Assembly (NCBI GenBank): GCA_965277345.1
Contig: CBDICI010000004.1
Location: forward strand, 1,178,001-1,242,000
Length of the DNA: 64,000 bases
Source: CAIOYC01 sp965277345
GTDB taxonomy: Bacteria > Pseudomonadota > Alphaproteobacteria > Caulobacterales > Caulobacteraceae
Direction: 5' to 3'
In this document: piece after piece, positions 41,352 through 50,462 of the stretch
How positions within the stretch are numbered: position 1 is the first letter of the stretch
Layout of the letters: every line of letters starts with the position of its first letter
Translations under genes and position numbers: made by a program
Notes under the pieces: model-generated
Told to the model about the DNA's origin: nothing
Seen by the model: the letters and a program-made list of their open reading frames with translations, nothing else
Database searches by the model: none

Positions 41352-42232
41352 TGCCCATCCTCTCCGACGTCGAGCGCCTGCAGGAGCCCTTCGCCCACCA
41401 GATTGAGGCACAGCAGCAGGGCCGCCATGGTCACGGCCGGAAAGACCAGCAGCCACCAGGCCACCTCCATCTGCGCCGCGCCTTCGAGGACCAGCGATCC
41501 CAGGGACGCGAGGGGGTCCTGCACGCCCAGGCCGAGGAAGCTCAGGAAGCTCTCCGCGAGTATGACGCTGGGAATCGTCAGCGTGACATAGGTCACCACC
41601 GGACCCACCAGGTTGGGGACGATATGCCGGCGCAGGATGGCGGTCCGCGAGACCCCGATCGCCTGGGCGGCCTGGACGAATTCCCGCGCCTTGAGCGTCA
41701 GGGTCTGGCCGCGGACGATCCGGGCCATGGTCAGCCATTCGACAGCGCCGATGGCCGCGAAGATGAGCAGCAGGCTGCGACCGAAGACGACGGTGAGCAG
41801 GATGACGAAGAAGATGAACGGCAGCGCGTAGAGCACATCCACCACCCGCATCATCAGATCGTCGATGCGCCCGCCCACAAGCCCCGCCGCCGCGCCGTAG
41901 AGCACGCCGATCACCAGCGCCACACCGGTGGCCACAAGGCCGACGAGCAGGGAAATTCTGAGTCCCAGGAGCAGGCGGGCCAAGAGGTCGCGGCCGAGCA
42001 GGTCGGCGCCGAGCAGATGCCCGGCGGTGAGCGGCGGCGCCCAGATGTCGCCCTTGTGCACGTCGGCATAGCCGAACGGACAAAGCGCCGGTCCCACCAG
42101 GGCCGACAGGGTCAAGGCGACGACGACGACGAGCGCGACGACCGCCGCGCGGTTCGCCCGAAAGCGACGCCAGGCGGCGGCCGGCGGCGCCTCGCCGAGA
42201 GGGACCGCCGATGTCTCGGGCGCCGCCGTCAT
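41348..42232 (-). CDS. Peptide ABC transporter permease (DppC/OppC type)
   Basis: A 294-residue permease with an N-terminal OppC_N helix and a binding-protein-dependent transport domain. The HLLGADLLGRDLLARLLLGLRISL segment is the classic DppC start. The coupling helix loop ARIVRGQTLTLKAREFVQAAQAIGVS contains the EAA-type motif that contacts the ATPase. About six transmembrane helices are present. The ATG at 42232 overlaps the DppB-type stop (ATGA). It forms the heterodimeric inner membrane channel with the DppB-type protein. Confidence 0.93.
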   Translation of the reverse strand: MTAAPETSAVPLGEAPPAAAWRRFRANRAAVVALVVVVALTLSALVGPALCPFGYADVHKGDIWAPPLTAGHLLGADLLGRDLLARLLLGLRISLLVGLVATGVALVIGVLYGAAAGLVGGRIDDLMMRVVDVLYALPFIFFVILLTVVFGRSLLLIFAAIGAVEWLTMARIVRGQTLTLKAREFVQAAQAIGVSRTAILRRHIVPNLVGPVVTYVTLTIPSVILAESFLSFLGLGVQDPLASLGSLVLEGAAQMEVAWWLLVFPAVTMAALLLCLNLVGEGLLQALDVGEDGQ

Positions 42233-43146
42233 GACAGCCGCACCCGTGGGTCCAGCGCCGCGTAAAGCAGGTCCGCCAACAGGTTCAGCACCAGGATCAG
42301 CACGGCGTAGAGAATGATCACCCCCATCACCACCGTATAGTCCCGCTGCAGGGCGCTGGTGACGAAGGCCCGTCCGATGCCGGGAAGGCCGAACAACTGC
42401 TCGACCACCAGCGAACCGGTGAGCAGGCCGGCCGCGGCGGGTCCGAGGAAGCTGACCAGCGGCAGGAGCGCCGGAGGAAGGGCGTGGACCAGCACGACGC
42501 GGGCCGGGCTCAGCCCCTTCGCCCGGGCGGTACGGATGGCGTCCGATCGTAAGGCCTCGATCATGCCGTTGCGGGCAAGCCGCGACACCGCCGCGAGCAG
42601 CGGCAGGCTCAGCACCGTCACGGGCAGGACGAGGTTGCGCCAGCCGCCGGTTCCCGCAGTGGGTAGCCAGCCCAGCCAGGACGCGAAGAGCAGGACGAGA
42701 AGCGGGCCGGTGACGAAGGTCGGCAGGGATATGCCCACGAGCACCGCGAGCGTGGCCGCCCGGTCCGCGACGCCGCCCCGCCGAAGCGCCGCCAGGACCC
42801 CGAGCGCCGTTCCGACGGCCGTTCCGATCGCCAGCGCTAGCGTCCCGAGCGTGAGACTGGTCGGCAGCCCCTCGCCGATCAGCCCGGCGGCGGTCTTGTC
42901 GGTATATTTCAGCGAGGGGCCGAGGTCGCCGTGCGCCACGCCGACGACGTAGCGGAGGAGTTGCTCCGGCAGCGGCCGATCGAGCCCATAGCGGGCACGC
43001 AGACCGCGTTCGACTTCCAGCGGCAGCTTGCGCGCCGAGGTGAACGGCGATCCGGGCGCCGCGTGCATCATCAGGAAGCTGACCACGATGACGGCGAGCA
43101 CGGTCGGGACCCCGACCAGGAGACGCCTGAGGACAAACCCGATCAC
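42229..43146 (-). CDS. Peptide ABC transporter permease (DppB/OppB type)
   Basis: A 305-residue permease of the DppB type. It begins with FVLRRLLVGVPTVLAVIVVSFLMMHAAPGSPF and has the RYGLDRPLPEQLLRYVVGVAHGDLG periplasmic segment typical of this subunit. The EAA loop is DAIRTARAKGLSPARVV, and the C-terminus has ERLFGLPGIG-like VEQLFGLPGIGRAFVTSALQRDY. Six transmembrane helices. Overlaps of 4 bases on both sides place it firmly in the operon between the ATPase and the DppC-type permease. Confidence 0.93.
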   Translation of the reverse strand: MIGFVLRRLLVGVPTVLAVIVVSFLMMHAAPGSPFTSARKLPLEVERGLRARYGLDRPLPEQLLRYVVGVAHGDLGPSLKYTDKTAAGLIGEGLPTSLTLGTLALAIGTAVGTALGVLAALRRGGVADRAATLAVLVGISLPTFVTGPLLVLLFASWLGWLPTAGTGGWRNLVLPVTVLSLPLLAAVSRLARNGMIEALRSDAIRTARAKGLSPARVVLVHALPPALLPLVSFLGPAAAGLLTGSLVVEQLFGLPGIGRAFVTSALQRDYTVVMGVIILYAVLILVLNLLADLLYAALDPRVRLS

Positions 43147-44909
43147 GGCCGGCCGCCGGCCGCCGCCACACGGTGTCCGGCGCCGACATCGACGAGTCCG
43201 CCGGTCACCTCCGAAGCGGGTTCGGCCGGCAGGCGGCGGCGACCATGACGCTCCGCCGGGTCGGGCTCCAGAACCGAGGCAAGAAGGGTGCGGGTATAGG
43301 CATGGCGCGGATCGCCCAACACGGCCTTGGTGGCGCCCTCCTCCACCACCCGGCCCGCCCGCATCACCAGAATGCGGTGACTGACCTCGCGCACCACCGC
43401 CAGGTCATGGCTGATGAACAGCATGGCCATCCCCATACGCGCCTGCAGCGCGATGAGGAGGTCCACCACCTGGGCGCGGATCGACACATCGAGGGCGGAG
43501 ACCGCCTCGTCGCAGACCACCAGCCTCGGTCCTAGCACCATGGCGCGGGCGATCCCCACGCGCTGCGCCTGGCCGCCCGACAACTGATGCGGATAGCGGC
43601 CCATGATGTCGGGCGACAGACCGATATGCTCCAGCCACTCACCGACGATCGCCCGTCGCTCGCCTTTCAACAGGCCGGGACGGTGGGTGAGCAGCGGCTC
43701 GGCGACGATCTGGCCGACGCTGAGCCGAGGATCGAGGCTGCCCAGCGGGTCCTGGAACACGATCTGCAGGTCGCGCCGCGCCCGCTGCAGGCTATGGCGA
43801 TCGTGCGGCGAAAGCGGCTCGCCGAGCAGCGTGACCACGCCCGCGTCGGCAGGCAGGAGCCGCAACGCCGCGCGCGAGAGCGTGGACTTTCCGGAGCCGC
43901 TCTCACCGACGACACCCAAGGTCTCTCCGGCGCGGACGGCGAAGCTCACCCCATCGACCGCCGCAAGCGCTCGTCCTTGCCGCAGGACGGATCGGCCGAT
44001 CCGGAACACGACCTTCAACTCATCGACCTTCAATACTGTCGCGGCGTCCGGGGACACCGGCGCCAGAATCCCGCGGCCGGGCCGGCCGGCGCCGGAAACG
44101 CGCGGGACGGCGGCCAGCAGACGGCGCGTGTAGGGCTCGCTCGGGGCGGTCAGGATGTGGTCGGCCGCACCGGTCTCGACGATTCGCCCGGTCTGCATGA
44201 CGCAGATACGGTCGGTTAGCCGCGCGACCACGCCCATGTCGTGCGTGATGAGAACGAGCGCCGAGCCGGTGTCCCTGCGCAACTCGTCCAGGAGATCGAG
44301 GATTTCCGCCTGCACGGTGACGTCGAGCGCCGTGGTCGGTTCGTCGGCGATGAGCAGCCTGGGCTGCGCGGCGAGGGCCGCGGCGATCATCACGCGCTGG
44401 CGCATCCCGCCGGACAGTTCGTGCGGATACTGACGATAGCGCGCTGCTGCGTCGGGAATCCGGACGCGGTCGAGCCATCGGCGCGCCTCCACGCGCGCGT
44501 CGCCGGCCGAAAGACCGCCATGCCTCATGAGGCTTTCGGCAATCTGCGTCCCCACGCGGACATGCGGGGACAGAGCGGTCAACGGGTCCTGGAAGATCAT
44601 AGCCATGCGCGCGCCGCGTAGTCGGTTCACCGCCCGTTCGGGAAGCCCGATCAGTTCCCGGTCTTCCAGGCAGACCGACCCGCGAACCCGGGCGCCGGCG
44701 CCTGACAATCCCATCAGAGCCAGGAAGGTCTGGCTTTTGCCGGAGCCGCTCTCGCCCACGACCCCGAGGCACTCCCCCGGCGCCAGGTCGAGCGATACTC
44801 CCCGTACCACTTCAGTGACGCCGAGATGACCGGCATAACCCACGCTGAGTTCGCGGATCCGCAGCAGGGGCTTCCGACCCGTTCGATCGCTGCCGTCGCG
44901 CTCGATCAT
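43143..44909 (-). CDS. Fused dual ABC ATPase of the peptide importer (DppD-DppF)
   Basis: A 588-residue protein with two complete ABC ATPase domains. The first has Walker A GESGSGKS near residue 45, signature LSGGMRQRV and Walker B LLIADEPTTALD. The second has Walker A GESGSGKS near 330, signature LSGGQAQRV and Walker B LVVCDEAVSALD. Separate DppD and DppF subunits are usual; the fused form is common in some Proteobacteria. It powers import by the two permeases. The ATG at 44909 is preceded by an in-frame GTG one codon earlier. It is the first gene of the ABC operon, 90 bases after the TonB receptor. Confidence 0.93.
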   Translation of the reverse strand: MIERDGSDRTGRKPLLRIRELSVGYAGHLGVTEVVRGVSLDLAPGECLGVVGESGSGKSQTFLALMGLSGAGARVRGSVCLEDRELIGLPERAVNRLRGARMAMIFQDPLTALSPHVRVGTQIAESLMRHGGLSAGDARVEARRWLDRVRIPDAAARYRQYPHELSGGMRQRVMIAAALAAQPRLLIADEPTTALDVTVQAEILDLLDELRRDTGSALVLITHDMGVVARLTDRICVMQTGRIVETGAADHILTAPSEPYTRRLLAAVPRVSGAGRPGRGILAPVSPDAATVLKVDELKVVFRIGRSVLRQGRALAAVDGVSFAVRAGETLGVVGESGSGKSTLSRAALRLLPADAGVVTLLGEPLSPHDRHSLQRARRDLQIVFQDPLGSLDPRLSVGQIVAEPLLTHRPGLLKGERRAIVGEWLEHIGLSPDIMGRYPHQLSGGQAQRVGIARAMVLGPRLVVCDEAVSALDVSIRAQVVDLLIALQARMGMAMLFISHDLAVVREVSHRILVMRAGRVVEEGATKAVLGDPRHAYTRTLLASVLEPDPAERHGRRRLPAEPASEVTGGLVDVGAGHRVAAAGGRP

Positions 44910-44999
44910 CACAGCATGGCATCACAACAAAAGGGCGGGCGCAACGCAGCATGGACGCGGCCAGGGTATGGACCCACGTCCACCGCGCGACGTCCGTGG

Positions 45000-47879
45000 T
45001 CAGAAACGATAGGTCAGCACCGCTGAAAAGCTCCGTCCAAGGTTGGGATAGAGGTCGCCGCGATCGCGACCCTGGAAAATAGCGAACCCGGACGAGCCGC
45101 GCTGGGGCGGTATTTCGTCGAAGATGTCGTTTACATTGACACGCAGGTTGGCGTGACGGGTCAGGTCGTAGGCGACGGACAGGTCGGAGAAGTATTTCGC
45201 CCCCGTCGTTCCATGATCGAAAAGATAGGAGGGTGCGGGGTTCTGCACGAGCGTGCTGGTGAGGATGTTGGAACTCCCGAGATATTGGGTGCGCCAGGTG
45301 ACCTCCCATTTCCTCCATGTATAGGTCAGGGCGCCGAGCATCTGCCACTTGGGATTGGGCAGGAAGCCTTCCTCCTTCGACTCGGTGCTGGGATCGCCGG
45401 CGTTCTGATAGATGCGCAGCTTCTTGAGATAGGTCCCGGAGACGTTGAAGCTGACGGCGCCGGGCAGCCACAGCGCCAACCGCTGCAACGGCAGGGCGTA
45501 GTCCAGGCTGAAGTCCACGCCCTCGGTGCTCAACTTGCCGACGTTCTGCTGGATCGAGGTCACGCTCAGCAGCTGGAAACTCACCGCCCGCTTGATCGCC
45601 TGGCAGAACGGATTGCTCGCCGGCGCGATGGCCGTATCGGTGCAGTTGGTGAGGATGGTCCCGGAGTCGGTCGGCTGGATCGCTTGGGTGAGATCGATGC
45701 TGTAGTAGTCGATCGTCGCCCGCAGCCCTTTGACGAAGGTTGGCGCGAAGGTCAGGCCCCCGGTCCAGGTATTGGCGGTTTCCGGCCTCAGGTTTGGGTT
45801 GCCGCCGGTGACCACGGCCTTGCTGCCCGTCGTCTGCACAAACCCCGCCAGAACGCCCAGCGCCTTGCAGTTGGCCGCGCGGGTGGCGTTCTGGCCGATG
45901 TTCTCGGCGCTGCAGGGATCGTTTAGATTGAAGAAGGCGGTGTTCTGCGGCGAGAACAGCTCGTCGGCGTCGGGCGCGCGGACCGCGTGGGACCGCATGA
46001 GCCTGAAACGGAGCGATTTCCAAGGTGACCAGGTGCCCCCGAGGTTCCATGTATCGGTGGTTCCACTGGTGTCGTAGTCGGAGACCCGGTAGGCGCCCTG
46101 AGCCGTCAGTTCATAAACCAGCGGCAGGTCCTTCAGGATGGGCACGCGCAACTCGCCGAACGCTTCGCCTACGGACACCGCGCCCGCGGAGGGCTGCTCG
46201 ATGTTGAGCTGCACGCGCCCTTCCACCGTAAGCGGATCGGGGTCCGCGCGCGTATGGTTGCGCCGGGCCTCCACCCCCAGGGAGACGCCCACCGGACCCG
46301 CCGGCAGGTTGAAGGCGTCGCCCGAGATATTGGCCCCCACCATCGCCAGATCGTTTTTCCAGCGGTCGACCGGAGAGACGCGGCTGTAGGCGATGCCGGC
46401 CGGCGTCGACGACGGGTTGAAGACGTTAAGCGGCTGGCAACCGCGCGCGCGGGCGGCGGGGTCGGCGCAGGCGGGCTGTCCGTTCAGCAGGATGACGTCG
46501 ATCGACTCCAGGAAACGGTCCTGCTGCCGTCCGTTCAGGTATTGCGTGCGCAGTTGCGTAAGGCCGTAGCCGGCGAAGGCCTCGTACTTGAAGCGGCCGA
46601 TGTCGCCGCGGAGGCCGGCGGTGTATTGCTGCATGGTCCGGTCGCTGTCGCCGCCTCGGGGACCGAATTCGTCGTAGACCTTCTCGTAAGGGAAGATCGG
46701 CGTGATCGGAGCCAGGATCGCCCGCAGGTCGGCCGGGACATAAGGGTTGGTGATCTTGATCGCCTCGGGACCGAACTCAAAGTCCGCGGTCGGTTGCCAG
46801 CGCGATTCCACGTGCGTGTCGGTGAAGCGCGCTTCCAGAAAGACCTGCACATGCGCCGTCAGGTCGTAACTGAAATTGGCTGCGAGGCCGGCCCGTTCGG
46901 TGGGCAGTGAAAGGTTGTCGTATTTCTGGAACGTGCCGCCGTCGCCGCCGACCTGGATACCGAACAGGTCCTGGCCCAGCGCGCCATAGTCATAGGGCCT
47001 TACACCCCCGCCGCCGGGAAGCACCGTAAACGCCAGGGGAGCGCCGAAGGGGACCAGGTTGATCACGCCGGCCGAGGTCGAGCCCACATAGCCGATCGGC
47101 CGGGTGGTGACGACGAGCGGAACATTCGGGCCGGGCGTCTTTCCGCCGATGTAGATCGCCGGGTTGTCCAGCGTGCCGAGGAGGTTCGACGCATACTTCC
47201 GCTGAGACGCGCGCACGCCGTTCACATTGTCGTAAAACCCGCTCACCATGACCTGCCCACGGCCCTCGGCGAAACCTTCGCCCGCCGTCAGGGTCAGACC
47301 CTCCGAGGCGGCGTCGCCGCGTGCGGTGACCCCGCCGCGGGCCCGCAGCTCCACGCCGTCGAACCTGTTCTTGAGGATGATGTTGACGACCCCCGATACG
47401 GCGTCAGCGCCGTAGACCGCCGAGGACCCGCCGGTCAGGATCTCCACGTGATCGACCAGCGGCGCGGGAATGGTGTTGAGATCGACCGCATTGGTGCCGA
47501 TGTCGCCGGGAACCTGGCGACGGCCATTCACCAGCACGAGCGTGCGATTATAGCCAAGCCGGCGCAGGTCGATGAGGTTCAGCCCGGCCACCCCGAAGAA
47601 GTTCTGCGTGTTGCGGTCGCTGACGCCCGGTCCTACGGGTCCGGTCTCACGCAGGATGTTGCCGATATTGTCGATCCCGGATTGCTGGATCGCTTGGTTC
47701 GTCACGGTGGTGACCGGCGCGGGTGTGGTGTCCGCGGTTGTCCGCAGGCGCGAGCCGGTCACGACGATCTCGTCGGCGGCCCCGGAACTGTCGGGCTTGG
47801 CGGTCTGGGCGTGCGTCGCGACCGCGAAAGACGTCGCGATCACCAGGCTCGCCGTAGCCAGCAACCAACGCTTGCACAT
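45000..47879 (-). CDS. TonB-dependent outer membrane receptor
   Basis: A 959-residue TonB-dependent transporter. The signal peptide covers about residues 1-24, followed by a TonB-box-like DEIVVTGSRL, a plug domain with LVLVNGRRQVPGDIG and HVEILTGGSSAVYGADAVSGVVNIILKNR, and a beta-barrel ending in the C-terminal Phe needed for outer membrane insertion. The type is common in Caulobacterales and sphingomonads for large organic substrates. I chose the ATG at 47879, with AAGGGGG upstream, since it starts the signal peptide. It is upstream of, and codirectional with, the peptide ABC importer, so both probably handle the same compound. Confidence 0.93.
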   Translation of the reverse strand: MCKRWLLATASLVIATSFAVATHAQTAKPDSSGAADEIVVTGSRLRTTADTTPAPVTTVTNQAIQQSGIDNIGNILRETGPVGPGVSDRNTQNFFGVAGLNLIDLRRLGYNRTLVLVNGRRQVPGDIGTNAVDLNTIPAPLVDHVEILTGGSSAVYGADAVSGVVNIILKNRFDGVELRARGGVTARGDAASEGLTLTAGEGFAEGRGQVMVSGFYDNVNGVRASQRKYASNLLGTLDNPAIYIGGKTPGPNVPLVVTTRPIGYVGSTSAGVINLVPFGAPLAFTVLPGGGGVRPYDYGALGQDLFGIQVGGDGGTFQKYDNLSLPTERAGLAANFSYDLTAHVQVFLEARFTDTHVESRWQPTADFEFGPEAIKITNPYVPADLRAILAPITPIFPYEKVYDEFGPRGGDSDRTMQQYTAGLRGDIGRFKYEAFAGYGLTQLRTQYLNGRQQDRFLESIDVILLNGQPACADPAARARGCQPLNVFNPSSTPAGIAYSRVSPVDRWKNDLAMVGANISGDAFNLPAGPVGVSLGVEARRNHTRADPDPLTVEGRVQLNIEQPSAGAVSVGEAFGELRVPILKDLPLVYELTAQGAYRVSDYDTSGTTDTWNLGGTWSPWKSLRFRLMRSHAVRAPDADELFSPQNTAFFNLNDPCSAENIGQNATRAANCKALGVLAGFVQTTGSKAVVTGGNPNLRPETANTWTGGLTFAPTFVKGLRATIDYYSIDLTQAIQPTDSGTILTNCTDTAIAPASNPFCQAIKRAVSFQLLSVTSIQQNVGKLSTEGVDFSLDYALPLQRLALWLPGAVSFNVSGTYLKKLRIYQNAGDPSTESKEEGFLPNPKWQMLGALTYTWRKWEVTWRTQYLGSSNILTSTLVQNPAPSYLFDHGTTGAKYFSDLSVAYDLTRHANLRVNVNDIFDEIPPQRGSSGFAIFQGRDRGDLYPNLGRSFSAVLTYRF

Positions 47880-48036
47880 CTTATCGCCCCCTTCGCTGAG
47901 TCTTGAGCTCACGCAGCGGTGGGATTGGCCGGTCGCCTCCCTCGGGCGTCCGTTTCCGCCAGCCCCCGACCGACGACGCTCGGGACTTCATCGCCAGAGC
48001 TTAGGCGCCCCGGACGGTGCACCGCAGACACTGTTT

Positions 48037-48098
48037 GCTAATGGCGCCATTAGCTGGGGGAAGACGGGCGGCTGGCTGCGCCCTAATCAGCGCATTAG
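48037..48098. promoter_or_regulatory. Two CTAAT-N6-ATTAG operator palindromes
   Basis: CTAAT-GGCGCC-ATTAG at 48038-48053 (extended to an 18-base perfect palindrome at 48037-48054) and CTAAT-CAGCGC-ATTAG at 48083-48098 have their centres 45 bases apart. They lie between the divergent TonB receptor and D-serine dehydratase genes. The layout fits a LysR-type regulator contacting two sites, and such a regulator is encoded directly after the dehydratase. Confidence 0.72.
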
Positions 48099-48174
48099 AA
48101 ATCGCAATACCCGAAAGCCGCCGAGGTCGTTTCTATTCGATCCATCCGGGGTGTGGAGTGAATGGGGCGTGGGC

Positions 48175-49446
48175 ATGGAGGCAGAGTCGATCCACTCGGT
48201 CGAAGGCGCGCGGCCCGGCGATCCGCTCGCGCTTTTGCGCCGGGGGGAGTGCGCCGTCTGGCTGCCGCCCGAGCCTCGTGGCGAGCCGGCCATCGGTGTC
48301 GCGGCCTCGGAAATCGAGGACGCACGCGCCCGGTTCGAGCGGTTCGCGCCCTTGCTGGCCGAGCTATTGCCCGAGGCCGCGTGGGACGGACGCGTCGTCT
48401 CGCCGCTTGTCGAATGGCCCTCCTCCGGGACCGACATGCCCGATCTGCTGATCAAGGCGGATCATCGGCTGCCCGTCACCGGCACCGTAAAGGCGCGGGG
48501 CGGCCTGCACGAAATCCTCTGCTGGATCGAGGATCTGGCGTGCGCCGAGGGCGTCACGGACGACGCGGCGTGGCGAATGCGCCTCACCGCCTCGCAAGGG
48601 CGGGCGCACCTTGCCCGCCACAAGGTCGTGGTGGCGAGCACCGGCAACCTCGGCTTCTGCATCGGCCGGTTCGCGCGAAGCTTCGGCGCCGAGGCCGAAA
48701 TTCACATGTCGCGAGACGCCAAGGCCTGGAAGAAGGCCCGGCTGATCGGTCTCGGCGCCAGGGTGGTCGAGCACGACGGCGACTACAGCGAGACGGTCGC
48801 CGCGGCGCGCCGATGCGCCGATCGCGACGGCGCCTATTTCGTCGATGACGAGCGGAGCCGGCGCCTCTTTCTAGGCTATGCGCCGGCTGCGGGCGAACTC
48901 GCCCTTCAACTCGCCGCCCGCGGCGCCGAGATCGGCCCGAGCCGCCCGCTCGTGGTCTATCTGCCCTGCGGAGTCGGCGGCGCCCCCGGAGGCGTGACCG
49001 CCGGTCTGAAGACCCTGTTCGGCCGTCACGTATCGGTGGTGTGGGCGGAGCCGACGGCATCGGCCTGCGTCCTGACCGCCCTGGCCCGAGGCGGCCACGC
49101 CACGTCCGTCTATGAGGTGGGGCTGGACAACCGCACCATAGCCGACGGGCTGGCGGTGCCCAAGGCTTCCCAGATGGTGCTGGACCTGGTCGGTGGCGCT
49201 GTCGACGCGGCGGTAGCGATCCCTGATCGGGACATGCTCGACTGGGTGCGCTGCGCCCATCGGGAGCGCGGCCTCCGGCTGGAACCCAGCGCCGCCGCCG
49301 GGTTCGCCGCCGTCGAACCATTCATCCGTGCCCATCGCCGCGCCGGCGGGCGGCCCTGGCCGTCGGGCGCGGTCCACGTGGTCTGGACAACGGGGGGTTC
49401 GATGCTGCCCGATGCGGAGTTCGAGGCGCTTCTGGCGTCGGACTGA
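48175..49446 (+). CDS. dsdA: D-serine ammonia-lyase (D-serine dehydratase)
   Basis: A 423-residue PLP enzyme closely matching DsdA. The PLP Lys is Lys106 in LPVTGTVKARGG. Other matching segments are VVASTGNLGFCIGRFA, HMSRDAKAWKKARL, FVDDERSRRLFLGYA, VYLPCGVGGAPGGV, WAEPTASACVL, DNRTIADGLAVPKAS and HVVWTTGGSMLP. It converts D-serine to pyruvate and ammonia; some relatives also use D-threonine. I took the ATG at 48175; a GTG 6 bases earlier is equally possible. It heads a rightward operon with a LysR regulator and three hydrolases, so D-serine (or a close analogue) is probably released from the island's substrate. Confidence 0.92.
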   Translation: MEAESIHSVEGARPGDPLALLRRGECAVWLPPEPRGEPAIGVAASEIEDARARFERFAPLLAELLPEAAWDGRVVSPLVEWPSSGTDMPDLLIKADHRLPVTGTVKARGGLHEILCWIEDLACAEGVTDDAAWRMRLTASQGRAHLARHKVVVASTGNLGFCIGRFARSFGAEAEIHMSRDAKAWKKARLIGLGARVVEHDGDYSETVAAARRCADRDGAYFVDDERSRRLFLGYAPAAGELALQLAARGAEIGPSRPLVVYLPCGVGGAPGGVTAGLKTLFGRHVSVVWAEPTASACVLTALARGGHATSVYEVGLDNRTIADGLAVPKASQMVLDLVGGAVDAAVAIPDRDMLDWVRCAHRERGLRLEPSAAAGFAAVEPFIRAHRRAGGRPWPSGAVHVVWTTGGSMLPDAEFEALLASD

Positions 49447-49460
49447 TCGGAGCGTTGGGG

Positions 49461-50459
49461 ATGATGACGCAGGGCGTGGGCGAACGATCCGAACGAACGG
49501 GACGCAGGCTGGACCCGCAACTGCTCTCCGATCTGCACATCTTCGACCAGGTGGTGCGGGCGGGCGGCATGGCGGCGGCGGGCCGCAGGATCGGCATCTC
49601 GCAGGGCGCGGTCAGCCAGCGGATCGCCCGCCTGGAAGCGCGCCTGGGCTGTGCGCTGTTCGTGCGCAGCCACGAAGGCCTGACCTTGACCCAACGGGGA
49701 GAGCCGCTTGCGGCCGCGGTGCATGAGGCCCTGGACCAGATTTCCGAAGCCGTCGGCGGGTTGAAGCCCGGCCGCGGCCACACGGTGCGGATCAACTGCA
49801 CCCCTTCGCTCGCCAGCGAATGGCTGGTCCCCGCCCTCGACGCCTTCTATCTGGAACACCCCGACGTCGATCTGGTGATCTATGCGGACCAGTCTCCCCT
49901 CACCGCCGCGCGGGTGTCGGACGAAGGCCTCGACATCGGCATCCGCTACGCGCCGGCGCCCTTGCCCGGCCTTACCGACCTGATGGTGGCGCCCGAAGAG
50001 ATCGCGCCCGTATGCGCACCTGGATACCTCGCCGACGGCGGGGGGCCGATCGTGCGCCTCCACGACGACACGCCCTGGATCGGCGCGAGCGAGGATGTCG
50101 AGTGGCGCAGTTGGGAGGAAGACGCCGGGCCGTGGCCGTTCCCGGTGCAGCGCGACCAGCGCTTCAATCTCGCCGCCCTGGCGTATGACGCGGCTTCGGC
50201 CGGACGCGGGGTGGCCATGGGGCGCCTGGCGCTGGCCAGTGCACGCCTCCAGTCCGGAGCGCTGGTGGCGGCGTCCGCCAAGGTCGCGCCCGGCGCCTTC
50301 TACCGGATCGTGGGCAGGGGACCCGGCTCGGACTCCATCGCCGTGCGCCGCTTCGTGGCCTGGGCCAAGCGGCATCTGCTCGAGGCTCAAACGCTCGCCC
50401 GCGCCGCCTTGAATCCGGTTGAGGCGTCCGTGCGGGAAAGCCATGACCAAGGAGCTTAA
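49461..50459 (+). CDS. LysR-family transcriptional regulator
   Basis: A 332-residue LysR-type regulator. The N-terminal helix-turn-helix is in LHIFDQVVRAGGMAAAGRRIGISQGAVSQRIARLEARLG (about residues 25-63), followed by a periplasmic-binding-like effector domain. The effector half has HTVRINCTPSLASEWLVPAL and IGIRYAPAPLPGL, as in GcvA/DsdC-type regulators. The ATG at 49461 is preferred to a TTG 6 bases upstream. It lies 14 bases after the D-serine dehydratase gene, in the same orientation, as an autogenously placed regulator. Its likely sites are the two CTAAT-N6-ATTAG palindromes. Confidence 0.9.
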   Translation: MMTQGVGERSERTGRRLDPQLLSDLHIFDQVVRAGGMAAAGRRIGISQGAVSQRIARLEARLGCALFVRSHEGLTLTQRGEPLAAAVHEALDQISEAVGGLKPGRGHTVRINCTPSLASEWLVPALDAFYLEHPDVDLVIYADQSPLTAARVSDEGLDIGIRYAPAPLPGLTDLMVAPEEIAPVCAPGYLADGGGPIVRLHDDTPWIGASEDVEWRSWEEDAGPWPFPVQRDQRFNLAALAYDAASAGRGVAMGRLALASARLQSGALVAASAKVAPGAFYRIVGRGPGSDSIAVRRFVAWAKRHLLEAQTLARAALNPVEASVRESHDQGA

Positions 50460-50462
50460 GTG

